A DNA stretch of 64,000 nucleotides from an uncultured Sutterella sp. (GCA_900757865.1 CAAEPH010000032.1:42631-106630), one strand, 5' to 3'. Shown: positions 28,154 to 36,596, numbered from the stretch's first letter. Numbers and translations: made by a program. The notes: generated by a model not told the origin, from the letters alone.

Positions 28154-29266
28154 TTAGAAGCGATGGGTCATACCAACACCAAATTCGCCAACCTTGGTCT
28201 TGTCGGAGTCGCCGTCTTCCTTAAACTTGAGCTGGCCATAAGAACCATAGGTGTAGACGCTGGTACGCTTGCTGAGAGGATAGGAATAGGCAGCACCCAA
28301 ACCATAACCGTCAACCTTTTCGTCAGCACCTTCAGTCTTATCCTTGGCGTGGACGTAGTTAACCTGAGCAAAGGCCGTACCACCAAGAACAGGAGCAGAC
28401 ACACCTAAACCGAGGTTGTAACCTTCGTAGTCGCCATCAGTGAAATAAATCGGCTTTCCATTGGCATCTTTTCCATCAAACTTGGAGAAGAGATGATCCA
28501 TGTGCTTACCATACTGAGCCAAACCATAGACCTTGGCAACACCGAAGTCATAGTTAGCACCGTAGGACACGGTCCACTGATTGTCAACATCATCAGTTTC
28601 ATGAGCTTTCATGAGGTAGTCAACAACCAAGCCTGTGCTGAAAGCACCCATATCATACTTGGCACCCAAAGCAGCATAGCGGTTGTTCAAAGCAGCTTCA
28701 GCCTTTTCCTGATCTTTAGCTTCAAAGGAATACTGAGCATAGCCAGTGAAACCAGCAAAGTTCGGAGACACGTAAGTCACGGAGTTGTTAGCACGATCCT
28801 GGAACCCAAAATTGTAGATACCTTGAGCCCCCGTATAATCGCCCCAACCCGTACCGAGAGCGGCGTAGTTGTAGATGTAGGACACAGAACCGAGACCAGA
28901 CACCAAAGCGCCATCACGACCAGCAGACAACGTACCGAAGTCACCGCTCAAATAAACACGAGCCACACGACCGAAGAGACGACCACCTTGAGCGGACTTC
29001 CCTTCATCAGCATTGAAGCCAGATTCGAGCTGGAAGCCTGCAACAAGACCGTTACCGAGTTCTTCCGTGCCCTTCAAACCCCAGCGGGAGCCAGCCTGGG
29101 CACCAGAGGTCAAACCATAGGATTGTTGTTTTTCCTGATCAGCGTGCTTGGCATATTTGTACTGGAGAGCTTCGTCAACCACACCATAGAGGGTGACGTT
29201 AGCAGCCATAGCCGTGCCAGCGAAGGCACCGAGAACTGCAACAGCAGCAAGAGTCTTCTTAAACAT
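28154..29266 (-). CDS. Gram-negative trimeric porin (betaproteobacterial type)
   Basis: 370 residues. A Sec signal peptide MFKKTLAAVAVLGAFAGTAMA is followed by ANVTLYGVVDEALQY, the standard first strand of the Porin_4 / OmpC-like family of Burkholderiales and Neisseriales. SRWGLKGTEELGNGLVAGFQLESGF follows, then 16 alternating strands, and a terminal GVGMTHRF with the C-terminal Phe needed for BAM recognition. It forms a passive channel for small hydrophilic solutes; specificity cannot be read from sequence. A strong Shine-Dalgarno sequence (AAGGAC) precedes the ATG, and codon use looks uniform, as in a highly expressed gene. Monocistronic with its own terminator. Confidence 0.92.
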   Translation of the reverse strand: MFKKTLAAVAVLGAFAGTAMAANVTLYGVVDEALQYKYAKHADQEKQQSYGLTSGAQAGSRWGLKGTEELGNGLVAGFQLESGFNADEGKSAQGGRLFGRVARVYLSGDFGTLSAGRDGALVSGLGSVSYIYNYAALGTGWGDYTGAQGIYNFGFQDRANNSVTYVSPNFAGFTGYAQYSFEAKDQEKAEAALNNRYAALGAKYDMGAFSTGLVVDYLMKAHETDDVDNQWTVSYGANYDFGVAKVYGLAQYGKHMDHLFSKFDGKDANGKPIYFTDGDYEGYNLGLGVSAPVLGGTAFAQVNYVHAKDKTEGADEKVDGYGLGAAYSYPLSKRTSVYTYGSYGQLKFKEDGDSDKTKVGEFGVGMTHRF

Positions 29267-29685
29267 GATTTAGTCCTTAAAAGTCTCGAATGTTTACATT
29301 CGATTTTTTGTGGAAAGATCTTCGAGAATCCTCGAGGATCTCTCGAAATCTGTCACTACCTGTGAACGCTTACGCCCCACAGCTAGCCTCATGCCTTATC
29401 GCATGTTGGTTAAATACTAACAAAACTTTTGTGATATTCAACCTTTTTCGCCATCAAGCGGGATTTGTGTTTCTGCTCACTAGGCAGAAATCCTTACTCC
29501 CACTTGGGATTTCGACCATTGTACTCGTTATCCCCGTATACGCAAAAAGCGTTGTTTCTACGCAACAACTCACTTCCCAACACCCTCTTTATACGCGTTT
29601 AAGTCAGAGTCCTATCCATAATAGCCATTCTTTTAGCCACCTCAGAGACTAGCCTTTTGCAAAATATTGTTACATTTGATTTTAA
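29267..29685. other. Upstream region of the porin
   Basis: About 420 bases with no supported gene. It contains a purine/pyrimidine-skewed direct-repeat-like patch CTCGAA-TCGAAT-TCGAG around 29283-29348 in the porin leader. The porin promoter must lie here but I cannot fix it. Confidence 0.4.
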
Positions 29686-29792
29686 GGAAGCTCTGCATAG
29701 AAGCTAATTGAGGTGCATATTCTCATTAAGAATCTCTACAGAGCTTGAAAAAATTGAAATTTTCAAAAATATGTGTTTTTTGTGTCTGGAAA

Positions 29793-29812
29793 CCCCTTTA
29801 ATGGGGCTTTTT
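29793..29812 (+). terminator. Short hairpin with T-run inside the IS remnant
   Basis: CCCC-TTTAAT-GGGG followed by CTTTTT, oriented rightward, that is, against the transposase. It may be a relic that insulates the element. Confidence 0.5.
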
Positions 29813-29817
29813 GACCC

Positions 29818-29842
29818 AAATTTAGGGGTTTTCCCTAAATTT
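29818..29842. repeat. Perfect 10-bp inverted repeat AAATTTAGGG-N5-CCCTAAATTT
   Basis: Arms 29818-29827 and 29833-29842, spacer GTTTT. Its core, TTAGGGGTTTTCCCTA, is identical over 16 bases to the element at 9506-9521. No -10-like box sits at the matching distance here. Confidence 0.75.
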
Positions 29843-29877
29843 AGGCACACTTTTCCCTTTGTCTTCGTACCCAACAT

Positions 29878-30276
29878 TCAAAAGTAAACAGATTGCCTAA
29901 GGCTAACAACGTATGCAATCGGTTTGCGTTCTTGAAGATCCAACGATATCGCGTTTTTTTTGTAGCCCACCTGAAGTTTGACTCTGGCAAACATATGTTC
30001 GACTTTTGCCCGAATTGATGAGCGCTGATGTTGCAACTGGCAAAGGATGTCGTCCTTGCCTCGTCCTTTCAATTTTCCAGGTCGTACACTAATTTCATAG
30101 GTACGGTTCGGTTTGCCACCTTGGGCGTCTTCTCTCTTTCGCAGTCCAAGATAGCCAGCATCACCTCTGACCGTTTCGATTTCGTCTTCAATAAGTTCTG
30201 ATGCTCGCGTAATGTCATGCTCGTTGGCTGGCCCAAAAGCTACGGTGGTGACGACACCAACAAGATCATCGTTAAC
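29878..30276 (-). pseudogene. IS5-family transposase fragment (C-terminal third)
   Basis: On the minus strand the frame reads VNDDLVGVVTTVAFGPANEHD, then TVRGDAGYLGLRKRED with the second catalytic Asp of DDE_Tnp_1, and finally RSSIRAKVEHMFARVKLQVGYKK, where KVEH carries the catalytic Glu of IS5-group enzymes. In-frame stops (TAA, TGA) sit just upstream of the VNDD segment, so the N-terminal part with the first Asp is gone. There is no start or promoter; non-functional. Confidence 0.85.
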
Positions 30277-30599
30277 TTTCCCTTATCAAACTATCTTGAG
30301 AACAAGAATATCGAATCTCACATTCTGCGCTCTACTTTCCGATCAACGGACATAACTACGCCAATGAATAGGTCCTCAAAAACTCGAGACTATCTACTAC
30401 AAGGCTGAATACATCACGCCACAGTACGATATTTTTGCAAAATTTATCACCTTGAGTAGTTAACTAATGCTTCTGTATTTCTGTAATTTAATTAGCCTAC
30501 CTTTTAAAAATCACGTAAAACGACTAAATTGACTGGGTTCCGTTTTATCTCCTGGGGCAACCTATAATATTGAGTACAAGTTTTCGGGGGAGTTTAAGA
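30277..30599. other. Leader region of the GTPase/HNH operon
   Basis: A+T-rich, no supported gene. Near its right end is a perfect -10 box (TATAAT at 30563-30568). The -35 region at the right distance is poor (CCGTTT), which suggests activation or a strong extended context. Confidence 0.5.
30563..30568 (+). promoter_or_regulatory. Candidate -10 box of the GTPase/HNH operon
   Basis: Exact TATAAT. Transcription would start about 30574-30576, leaving a ~25-base leader with GGGGGAG (30586-30592) before the GTG at 30600. This placement supports GTG 30600 over the upstream TTG 30570 as the start codon. Confidence 0.6.
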
Positions 30600-31760
30600 G
30601 TGGAGCAACCTTTTCGACAGACATTATTCGCAGTTGTCTATGACACCAATAAGGACGGCGTCTTTGTTTCGTATACAGGGAAAAATGCTTTTATTCCCAA
30701 GACAATGCTGCCACTTTACAATCACGTATACGATTTTTCTAGCGAAGGAGACACACTGTTATTGGCAAAAAGCATTGATGAAGACGGTGATACGCATATG
30801 TCCATAGAAACCCAAAATCAATCCAACTCTCACCGCCTAACCTATTTCCAACAGTTTGGTACTCTGTATACACAAGCCACGCCGGCTTCGTTCCCTGATA
30901 ATGACGAAATTGAACTTTATCTTCTGCCGCAAGATGACTCATTAGCCTCGTTTCTTGACTTAGCTTATCAACCTAAAGCGCTTTTAACACGGGCGGAGTT
31001 CGACTGGGATCCCGATGCGTTTAACAGGATCGAGCTCAAAGATCGCTTTGAAGTTAAAATTACAGGGTACAATTTCGAAAAGAAAATTTTGTTGTGCAGT
31101 CGAAAAGCCACACTTCCAAAACCCTTTAAACAAATCAAAGAACTCTTTTCTACCCCCCGAAATGTCCTTTTTATCGGTTCAACTGGGGCAGGAAAAAGTT
31201 CACTCATCAATTCTATTCTGAAATTTGCTCAGGTTCCCAACGCTCAACTAGCCAAAGTGGGCTATATCGATCCCGAAACCAAAATCATCAGAAAATATCC
31301 CTGTCATAACCTGACACTGTGGGATTCACCTGGTGTTGGTGAAAGTCAAAGCCGAGATCGCCTCCATCAGCTCTTGATTGAAGCATGGTTAACTCAGCAT
31401 AGCCATTCTAATGACAAAATCGTCGTTGTATTAGATGCCAACTCCCGAGATTACGGCTCTGTATTCAGCTTACTTAAAGTCTTACCCACATCAGCCTTCA
31501 AAGACTGCTTGTTGTGCGTGAACCGCATTGACACCATTTTTCCTAATGGAATTTTAGAAAGCTCTCTCGGCGACGGAGAAATTAACGATAGCGCTATAGA
31601 GCAGAAAATAAGCGATAAATTGCGCTCGGTTCAAACTCGAGTATTTCAAGCCACTTTAGTTGAAGGTAGACCAGTTGCTACAATGGCAGAAACTGGGGAT
31701 GATTTTGGTAAATCATCAACCTACCATCTGGAACGTCTTCTTCAATTGATCAATCAATAA
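30600..31760 (+). CDS. GTPase with S1/OB-like N-terminal region (GTPase A of a candidate defence module)
   Basis: 386 residues from GTG 30600, preceded by GGGGGAG at 7 bases. Residues ~1-75 (TLFAVVYDTNKDGVFVSY..GKNAFIPKTM) and ~105-170 (DRFEVKITGYNFEKKILLCSRK) look like two small beta-barrel, S1/OB-type modules; the second matches the common S1 ending (vkVigxdxekkrilLSxr). The G domain follows: P-loop GSTGAGKSS at 193-201, switch II WDSPGVGES at 241-249 and NRID near residue 306 in the NKxD position (Lys replaced by Arg). The G domain resembles the YfjP/YeeP/septin-like ribosome-binding GTPase group. First gene of a three-gene operon, 5 bases before the next start. RNA or ribosome contact through the OB modules is inference; I know of no named family with this layout. 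Confidence 0.72.
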   Translation: MEQPFRQTLFAVVYDTNKDGVFVSYTGKNAFIPKTMLPLYNHVYDFSSEGDTLLLAKSIDEDGDTHMSIETQNQSNSHRLTYFQQFGTLYTQATPASFPDNDEIELYLLPQDDSLASFLDLAYQPKALLTRAEFDWDPDAFNRIELKDRFEVKITGYNFEKKILLCSRKATLPKPFKQIKELFSTPRNVLFIGSTGAGKSSLINSILKFAQVPNAQLAKVGYIDPETKIIRKYPCHNLTLWDSPGVGESQSRDRLHQLLIEAWLTQHSHSNDKIVVVLDANSRDYGSVFSLLKVLPTSAFKDCLLCVNRIDTIFPNGILESSLGDGEINDSAIEQKISDKLRSVQTRVFQATLVEGRPVATMAETGDDFGKSSTYHLERLLQLINQ

Positions 31761-31765
31761 ACACC

Positions 31766-33016
31766 ATGGGACTCTTTTCTTGGGCTAAATCATTCGTCTG
31801 GTCGGCTAAGGAAGCCATTCTTTCAGCTTCAGGCCTCAGTCAATCAGAAAAAAAGCAAATCATCCAAAAACTCGAAAAATTAGCTTCCCGCGAAGTAAAT
31901 ATTCTCCTTGTGGGTGGTACGGGTGTAGGAAAGAGTTCGACCATTAACGCCTTATTTAAAACCGACAACCGACGAGACAATCCCGCCTCCGTTGGAACGG
32001 GACCCAATCCTGAAACCCAAGAAATTCACGGCTACACACTAGGAGAGAATTTGGTCATTTGGGATAGCCCAGGACTTGGCGAATCGCCAGCTGCCGACCT
32101 TAGGCATATTCGTGAAATCAATCAAATGCTTCAGCGGAAAGACAACGATGGGCATCATTTGATTGATCTTGTTTTAGTCGTTTTAGATGCAGGTACCCGA
32201 GACTACGACAGTACCTTCCGTGCGCTTGATGTCATCAAGACCTCCATTAAAGACCCGCAACGCGTCGTAATCGGACTCAACAAAATAGAAATGGTCGCAG
32301 GAGGTCGAGGTTGGGATCATTCTCGGAATATCCCTACCCCTAAGTTACAGACACGTATTGATGAAAAAATCGACAGTATCCGACGTCGTGTGCGATTTGA
32401 CTCCAATCTCTCTTGGGAACCGATTGCTTATTCGGCGGGAAGAGCTGACGATGGATTTGGTGGCTCGGAACCCTATCAAATACCGGAGTTACTATGTCGT
32501 ATTATCTCGGCAGTTCCCGAAGAAAAACGTTTTGCAGTGATTGAAAAAGCCAAAACCGAAGTAATCAACTCTACAACACCACAACAAAGGCAACGCATTC
32601 AGCGAGATACCTCTAGCTTTGCAGAAAGAACATTAGGCAGAATAGCTGTGGGAGTTATAGGCGGGCTCGTTGGAGGTTTCTTCGGTGGTTGCTACATCAC
32701 CACCGCTGTATGTCAGTACCTGGGTAAATCCGACCATTGTCATATGCTCAACACCTTTAGGCACTTTCGTGATCACTGGCTCACTCAGCAAGTCAACGGA
32801 AAAGCATTGATTTTCGAATATTATCGTGAGGCTCCTAAAATCGTTCTGTGGATTCAGGATCAACCTAACCAAGATCAAATTTATACGGCAATCAACCAAC
32901 GTTACCTGAGGCCATGCTATCGTCTGCTAAAGCATAGAAAGTACCGTGAATGCTTTAGACTCTACACTCAGATGGTTCGAGATCTTCAACGGCAGTCAAA
33001 CCGTTCAATTAAGTAA
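31766..33016 (+). CDS. YfjP/YeeP-like GTPase with Gly-rich segment and CFI-box-like C-terminus (GTPase B)
   Basis: 416 residues. A short amphipathic N-terminus (MGLFSWAKSFVWSAKEAIL) precedes the G domain: P-loop GGTGVGKSS at 50-58, T-rich switch I (SVGTGPNPETQEI), DSPGLGES at 100-107 and NKIE near residue 172 in the NKxD place (Asp to Glu). This matches the prophage-associated YfjP/YeeP GTPases. After about residue 290 comes a glycine-rich hydrophobic stretch (VGVIGGLVGGFFGG) and then CYITTAVCQYL..FRHFRDHWL..YYREAPKIV, closely resembling the CFI-box C-terminal domain attached to many unrelated bacterial proteins. The Gly-rich stretch could be a membrane-insertion or oligomerisation segment. 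Paralogous to the preceding GTPase; five bases after it and ten before the HNH gene. Confidence 0.78.
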   Translation: MGLFSWAKSFVWSAKEAILSASGLSQSEKKQIIQKLEKLASREVNILLVGGTGVGKSSTINALFKTDNRRDNPASVGTGPNPETQEIHGYTLGENLVIWDSPGLGESPAADLRHIREINQMLQRKDNDGHHLIDLVLVVLDAGTRDYDSTFRALDVIKTSIKDPQRVVIGLNKIEMVAGGRGWDHSRNIPTPKLQTRIDEKIDSIRRRVRFDSNLSWEPIAYSAGRADDGFGGSEPYQIPELLCRIISAVPEEKRFAVIEKAKTEVINSTTPQQRQRIQRDTSSFAERTLGRIAVGVIGGLVGGFFGGCYITTAVCQYLGKSDHCHMLNTFRHFRDHWLTQQVNGKALIFEYYREAPKIVLWIQDQPNQDQIYTAINQRYLRPCYRLLKHRKYRECFRLYTQMVRDLQRQSNRSIK

Positions 33017-33026
33017 GAGGACTGTT

Positions 33027-33437
33027 ATGCTGGATCTACTCTTTGACTTTTTCGACCCAACGGATATTGATGTCGATGATGCCGATATTGATGACTCTAT
33101 TGGTGGTACCACTCTTACAGCCAACGAATTTGACGGAGTCGACAACGGTACCTTTGAGGGCGACGATGAGGAATTGGAGGAGATTGCCGAAGCAGGGATG
33201 TTAGAGGGTACAGATCATATCGACAGTAGCGACATCGTCAGAGATATTGCCGCTCGAGATGATTTCCTTGAGTCCATTGGCTACGACAGTGTTCCAGAAG
33301 GTTACCAGGTTCACCACATTATTCCGCTCTCTGAAGGCGGCAGTGATGATCCAAGCAATATGATTCTGCTCTCCGAAGAGGATCATGCAGCAGTGACCGC
33401 AGCCCATCGCCAGTTTTACGAATGGTCAAAAGACTGA
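33027..33437 (+). CDS. Small HNH endonuclease-like protein with extremely acidic N-terminus
   Basis: 136 residues from ATG 33027 (AGAGG six bases upstream). Residues 1-80 contain 28 Asp/Glu against two Arg and no Lys. Residues ~88-133 form an HNH module: GYQVHHIIPLSEGG (His96-His97), DPSNMILL (Asn111), SEEDH (His120), followed by a short helix. The His-His...Asn...His spacing is that of HNH/colicin-type nucleases; no Cys zinc knuckle is visible. The acidic part may mimic DNA or act as a built-in inhibitor of the nuclease (inference). Third gene of the GTPase operon. Its TGA is directly followed by the reverse-strand TGA of zorD with no base between them. Confidence 0.75.
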   Translation: MLDLLFDFFDPTDIDVDDADIDDSIGGTTLTANEFDGVDNGTFEGDDEELEEIAEAGMLEGTDHIDSSDIVRDIAARDDFLESIGYDSVPEGYQVHHIIPLSEGGSDDPSNMILLSEEDHAAVTAAHRQFYEWSKD

Positions 33438-36400
33438 TCAAGCCTTTACATCACCTGCCGATAAGAGCGTTTGCGCCAGAGTAGCTCCTAACGCCTCCTC
33501 GTTCACGGGGAGCAGGACTGAACGACTCATTTCTCGCTTGCTATCTAAAAGATTATCTAATGCTTCATCGTAAGAAAGTAGACCATTGGGACGATGGCAA
33601 AGTGGTAGCCAAACGGTCACATCCTTTTGTTGTCCCAATCGATAAGCGCGATCGGAACACTGATCTTCAACGGCTGGGTTCCACCAACGTTCTAAATGAA
33701 TAACATGCGTTGCCGCGGTTAATGTAATACCTACGCCAGATGAACGACTCGTTAAAATCAATGCTGAAAATTCGCCTTGCGCCGAATTTTGAAATTCATC
33801 AATCACCCTTTGACGAGCCAGAGCAGACATTCCACCATTAATCACACCCGGACTTTTGCAGAGGTTATAGCGCTGGGTAATGGTCTCAGCAAGAGAAAGC
33901 TGAAGTTCTCGACTAAAAAGAAAAATGAGGACTTTCTCTTTTCGTGCTTTAATCCGATCCAGTATTTCAAAGAAAGCTGTTAGCCTCGCGGAAGCTTCGA
34001 TTTGCTCGCTCGTCAAGACACCTTGATCGAACGCTTGGTCTGCCCCCAGTAAGGAACATCGTCCAAGCCGGCAAAGTGTTCGTAAGGGCGATTCTGCCTG
34101 TTTCATCGCCTTAGCATACATGCGTTGTTTCACTATCTTTTCATAATATTGAGCTTGAATGGGAGGCATGGTCTTCCATACTTTTTTCACGACTTTTGAT
34201 GGCAAATCTTTCAACTCCGCCGATTTCAACCGACGCATCATGAGTCGAACTGAAGAATCTGTCTCCGCCGTGAGTAGTTGATTCAACTGCTGACCGGCCA
34301 CAAGAGGATCAACCTGGCAGTAAGTGTCAATAAAGTCTTTCGCAGACCCCATAAAGCCACCAGGAATCACGGCATCCATAATGGACCAAAGATCGAGGAA
34401 ACTGTTTTCTACAGGTGTTCCTGTCAAAGCCAGCACAAAATTAGCTTTTATTGATTTGATGTTCTTTGTCGTAGACACTGTGGGATTTTTAATACGTTGT
34501 GCCTCATCCAAGACCAGACACCGCCATTCAATGTCGGTAAAGAACTCAAAGTGCCGTTGAACCAAATCATAGGTAGTAATCACCCAGTTTTGGCGACTCA
34601 GACACTCTCGTCGAGCTCGAGCAGAGTGACTAGGATCTTTAGCTGCGCAACCCGACGCCTCATAGTAATTAGGGCGATTATCTAGCGTAAATTCGAAGCC
34701 CTGAAAAGCCTGACCAAAAACATGCTTGGCTTCGGCGATCCAATTTTTTACAAGAATTTTAGGCACGACGATTAAAATCGGGGCTGCTTGAGATTGATTT
34801 TTAAAGTTGTCAGACAACCACTTCAGAAAGCATAGTGTTTGAAGTGTTTTGCCTAAGCCCATATCATCAGCCAATAAACCTCCTGGATACCCGCTCTGCC
34901 ACAATTTTTGTAGCCATGCGAGGCTAGTTTGTTGATGTTTTTTGAGTTGATAAGCTGGTTGTAGTCCCGATAAAGGCAAATCAAACCCAACATGTGGATG
35001 TTGTTGGGCTTCGTACTCAAGGATTTCAAAATTGCTTTGGATAATGGGACCGTACTGAACCTTGTCAGACTTCTCTCTAAGCGTTGCCTTCGCCTCAAAG
35101 TCAGGTTTCCGTTTTTTATTTTTTAGGTCCTGTTCTTTTACAAATGTACGTAGAGCCTTAATATCAATCTGGTCGATGTTAAACGTCTCATTCTCAAACT
35201 CAAATTCGCTTTGTCCTTGTTCTTTGGCAACATCGTAAGTGTCGATGAAATCCTCCGCTTGAATAGAGTTCCAGTCATAAGCTCTGCCGGCAATATTAAT
35301 ATAACGCTCTTTAAGTTCTGTGAGAAACCATTGTGTTTTCGTGGTGGAGAGATCAGGGATGGTCTCTTGAGTTTGCAATCCAACCTCAATCACACGACTG
35401 GACAGGCATTCTGGAGGATCCACAAAAACCTCATCGAGCGAATCCACAAACGACAAACTCTCTTCATTGTACCCTCCTTTTTTCTCAATTGAACGCGCTA
35501 TCGCTGCAACGGGGTTTTCTCTGAGAGCCTCTTTCGCTTCTGGTCCTTCACGCAAAAGATCTTTAACCGTCTCGGCTACACGTCCTACCCTTGGTGTTAG
35601 CGCTACAAAACGATCGTCTCCTACTTTGACAAACGAGCCTAAAGGCGCAGGATTTGCAAGGCGGGCATTCAATCGCTCATTTTCCTCCCGACTGAGCAAA
35701 TCTTGGTAATGTTTTTCGCCACTTTCTGATGTTGTCCCGTCAATCAAGCGTAACGCGGGCATGCCATCATCGTTGTAACTCAACGTCATTTGGTAGGCAG
35801 GGATAATAGCAACTAGCCCACCTGATTGATCTAAAATGCGGCTGAATGGCGTTTTAGTAAGGAGCTTACTTACTAAGCCCCAAACTGCCATCTGATCCGA
35901 AGGATGCTGCCAGGAACTAGAAAAATAAAGATCTAGTGCTTCAGCCACAAAATATAGGATTGAGGGGATAAAGTGCTGAGTATTCCCCACCTCAATAAGG
36001 GCGCCATCGCGTTTGACTGTAAATAATTCGCGTCCATCAAGCATCCAAGTCTGATCGATATGAAAATTCTCGTAGCCCAATTGTCCTTGACGTAATAGCT
36101 TAAGTTCCAAATGGGCCTCGGGTGGAATACCCAATTCATCCATAACATATAACGGCAATTGGGTTTCTGCGACTATATCTGGTACCAGTAACTCGCCCTC
36201 CGCGTTCACCATGCCTAAACCCTGCTTTTCTAATCGGATCAAACATCTCAGTCCTGCTAAAAAAGCATTGGTCAGCCTTTTTGCTCGAGTATTCATTATC
36301 TCTTCCCATTGGGTATAGGGAAGGCGATACCCCTCTTCATCAAACAAAGTAAATCTCAATGCCTGCTGAGAGTATTTTCCCAAGGAGTTGGCTGGTAAAT

Positions 36401-36596
36401 GCGTAAGAATGTCAACAAAAGACGCTAGAACCTCGGTACTCGTCTCGATAGACTCTAACGCCTCACTACGCCTTTCTTTTGCATAGGTATAGAGTTGACG
36501 TAAAGCCTCCTCAAAGAATTTCTGCGGACATTGAGCTCGAGCTACTGGTGCAAAATGCAGACTTGGTCTGCGTTTGAATAGTGATAGACCCAACAT
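33438..36596 (-). CDS. zorD: Zorya type I ZorD, SNF2-family helicase/nuclease effector
   Basis: 1052 residues. The N-terminal ~540 residues are a ZorD-type regulatory region without a motif I can name. The SNF2 core follows: Walker A LLADDMGLGKTLQTL near residue 580, DEAQ box VLDEAQRIKN near 695, ALTGTPVENSFLDLW, and in the second RecA lobe SRSSGVGITLTAATHVIHLERWWNPAVEDQCSDRAYRLGQ (motifs V-VI). In type I Zorya, ZorD is the DNA-directed effector activated after ZorAB senses phage infection at the envelope; DNA degradation by ZorD is established for studied homologues. Last gene of the zorABCD operon, 23 bases after zorC. It ends against the HNH gene with zero spacing, so the two operons probably make antisense transcripts. 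Confidence 0.9.
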   Translation of the reverse strand: MLGLSLFKRRPSLHFAPVARAQCPQKFFEEALRQLYTYAKERRSEALESIETSTEVLASFVDILTHLPANSLGKYSQQALRFTLFDEEGYRLPYTQWEEIMNTRAKRLTNAFLAGLRCLIRLEKQGLGMVNAEGELLVPDIVAETQLPLYVMDELGIPPEAHLELKLLRQGQLGYENFHIDQTWMLDGRELFTVKRDGALIEVGNTQHFIPSILYFVAEALDLYFSSSWQHPSDQMAVWGLVSKLLTKTPFSRILDQSGGLVAIIPAYQMTLSYNDDGMPALRLIDGTTSESGEKHYQDLLSREENERLNARLANPAPLGSFVKVGDDRFVALTPRVGRVAETVKDLLREGPEAKEALRENPVAAIARSIEKKGGYNEESLSFVDSLDEVFVDPPECLSSRVIEVGLQTQETIPDLSTTKTQWFLTELKERYINIAGRAYDWNSIQAEDFIDTYDVAKEQGQSEFEFENETFNIDQIDIKALRTFVKEQDLKNKKRKPDFEAKATLREKSDKVQYGPIIQSNFEILEYEAQQHPHVGFDLPLSGLQPAYQLKKHQQTSLAWLQKLWQSGYPGGLLADDMGLGKTLQTLCFLKWLSDNFKNQSQAAPILIVVPKILVKNWIAEAKHVFGQAFQGFEFTLDNRPNYYEASGCAAKDPSHSARARRECLSRQNWVITTYDLVQRHFEFFTDIEWRCLVLDEAQRIKNPTVSTTKNIKSIKANFVLALTGTPVENSFLDLWSIMDAVIPGGFMGSAKDFIDTYCQVDPLVAGQQLNQLLTAETDSSVRLMMRRLKSAELKDLPSKVVKKVWKTMPPIQAQYYEKIVKQRMYAKAMKQAESPLRTLCRLGRCSLLGADQAFDQGVLTSEQIEASARLTAFFEILDRIKARKEKVLIFLFSRELQLSLAETITQRYNLCKSPGVINGGMSALARQRVIDEFQNSAQGEFSALILTSRSSGVGITLTAATHVIHLERWWNPAVEDQCSDRAYRLGQQKDVTVWLPLCHRPNGLLSYDEALDNLLDSKREMSRSVLLPVNEEALGATLAQTLLSAGDVKA

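Larger units (their letters stand above)
29686..30276 (-). mobile_element. Truncated IS5-family insertion sequence
   Basis: The left end is proposed at 29686 (GGAAGCTCTGCATAG), an IS5-group-like terminal sequence, with a partial inverted copy CAGAGCTT at 29739-29746. It contains the 3' part of a transposase gene (stop at 29878) and ends where the transposase homology stops near 30276. The right half and right inverted repeat are missing. It marks the left edge of the A+T-rich island. Confidence 0.6.

Noticed and set aside
28493..29365. Plus-strand open frame over the porin
   Set aside because: Antisense shadow of a well-supported porin with uniform codon use.
30600..33016. GTPases as part of a prophage (YfjP/YeeP are in E. 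coli CP4 prophages)
   Set aside because: No integrase, capsid, tail or lysis gene is found nearby; kept as a weaker alternative.
33027..33437. HNH gene as ZorE of a type II Zorya
   Set aside because: It is in the opposite orientation, in the GTPase operon, and zorC and zorD of type I are already present.
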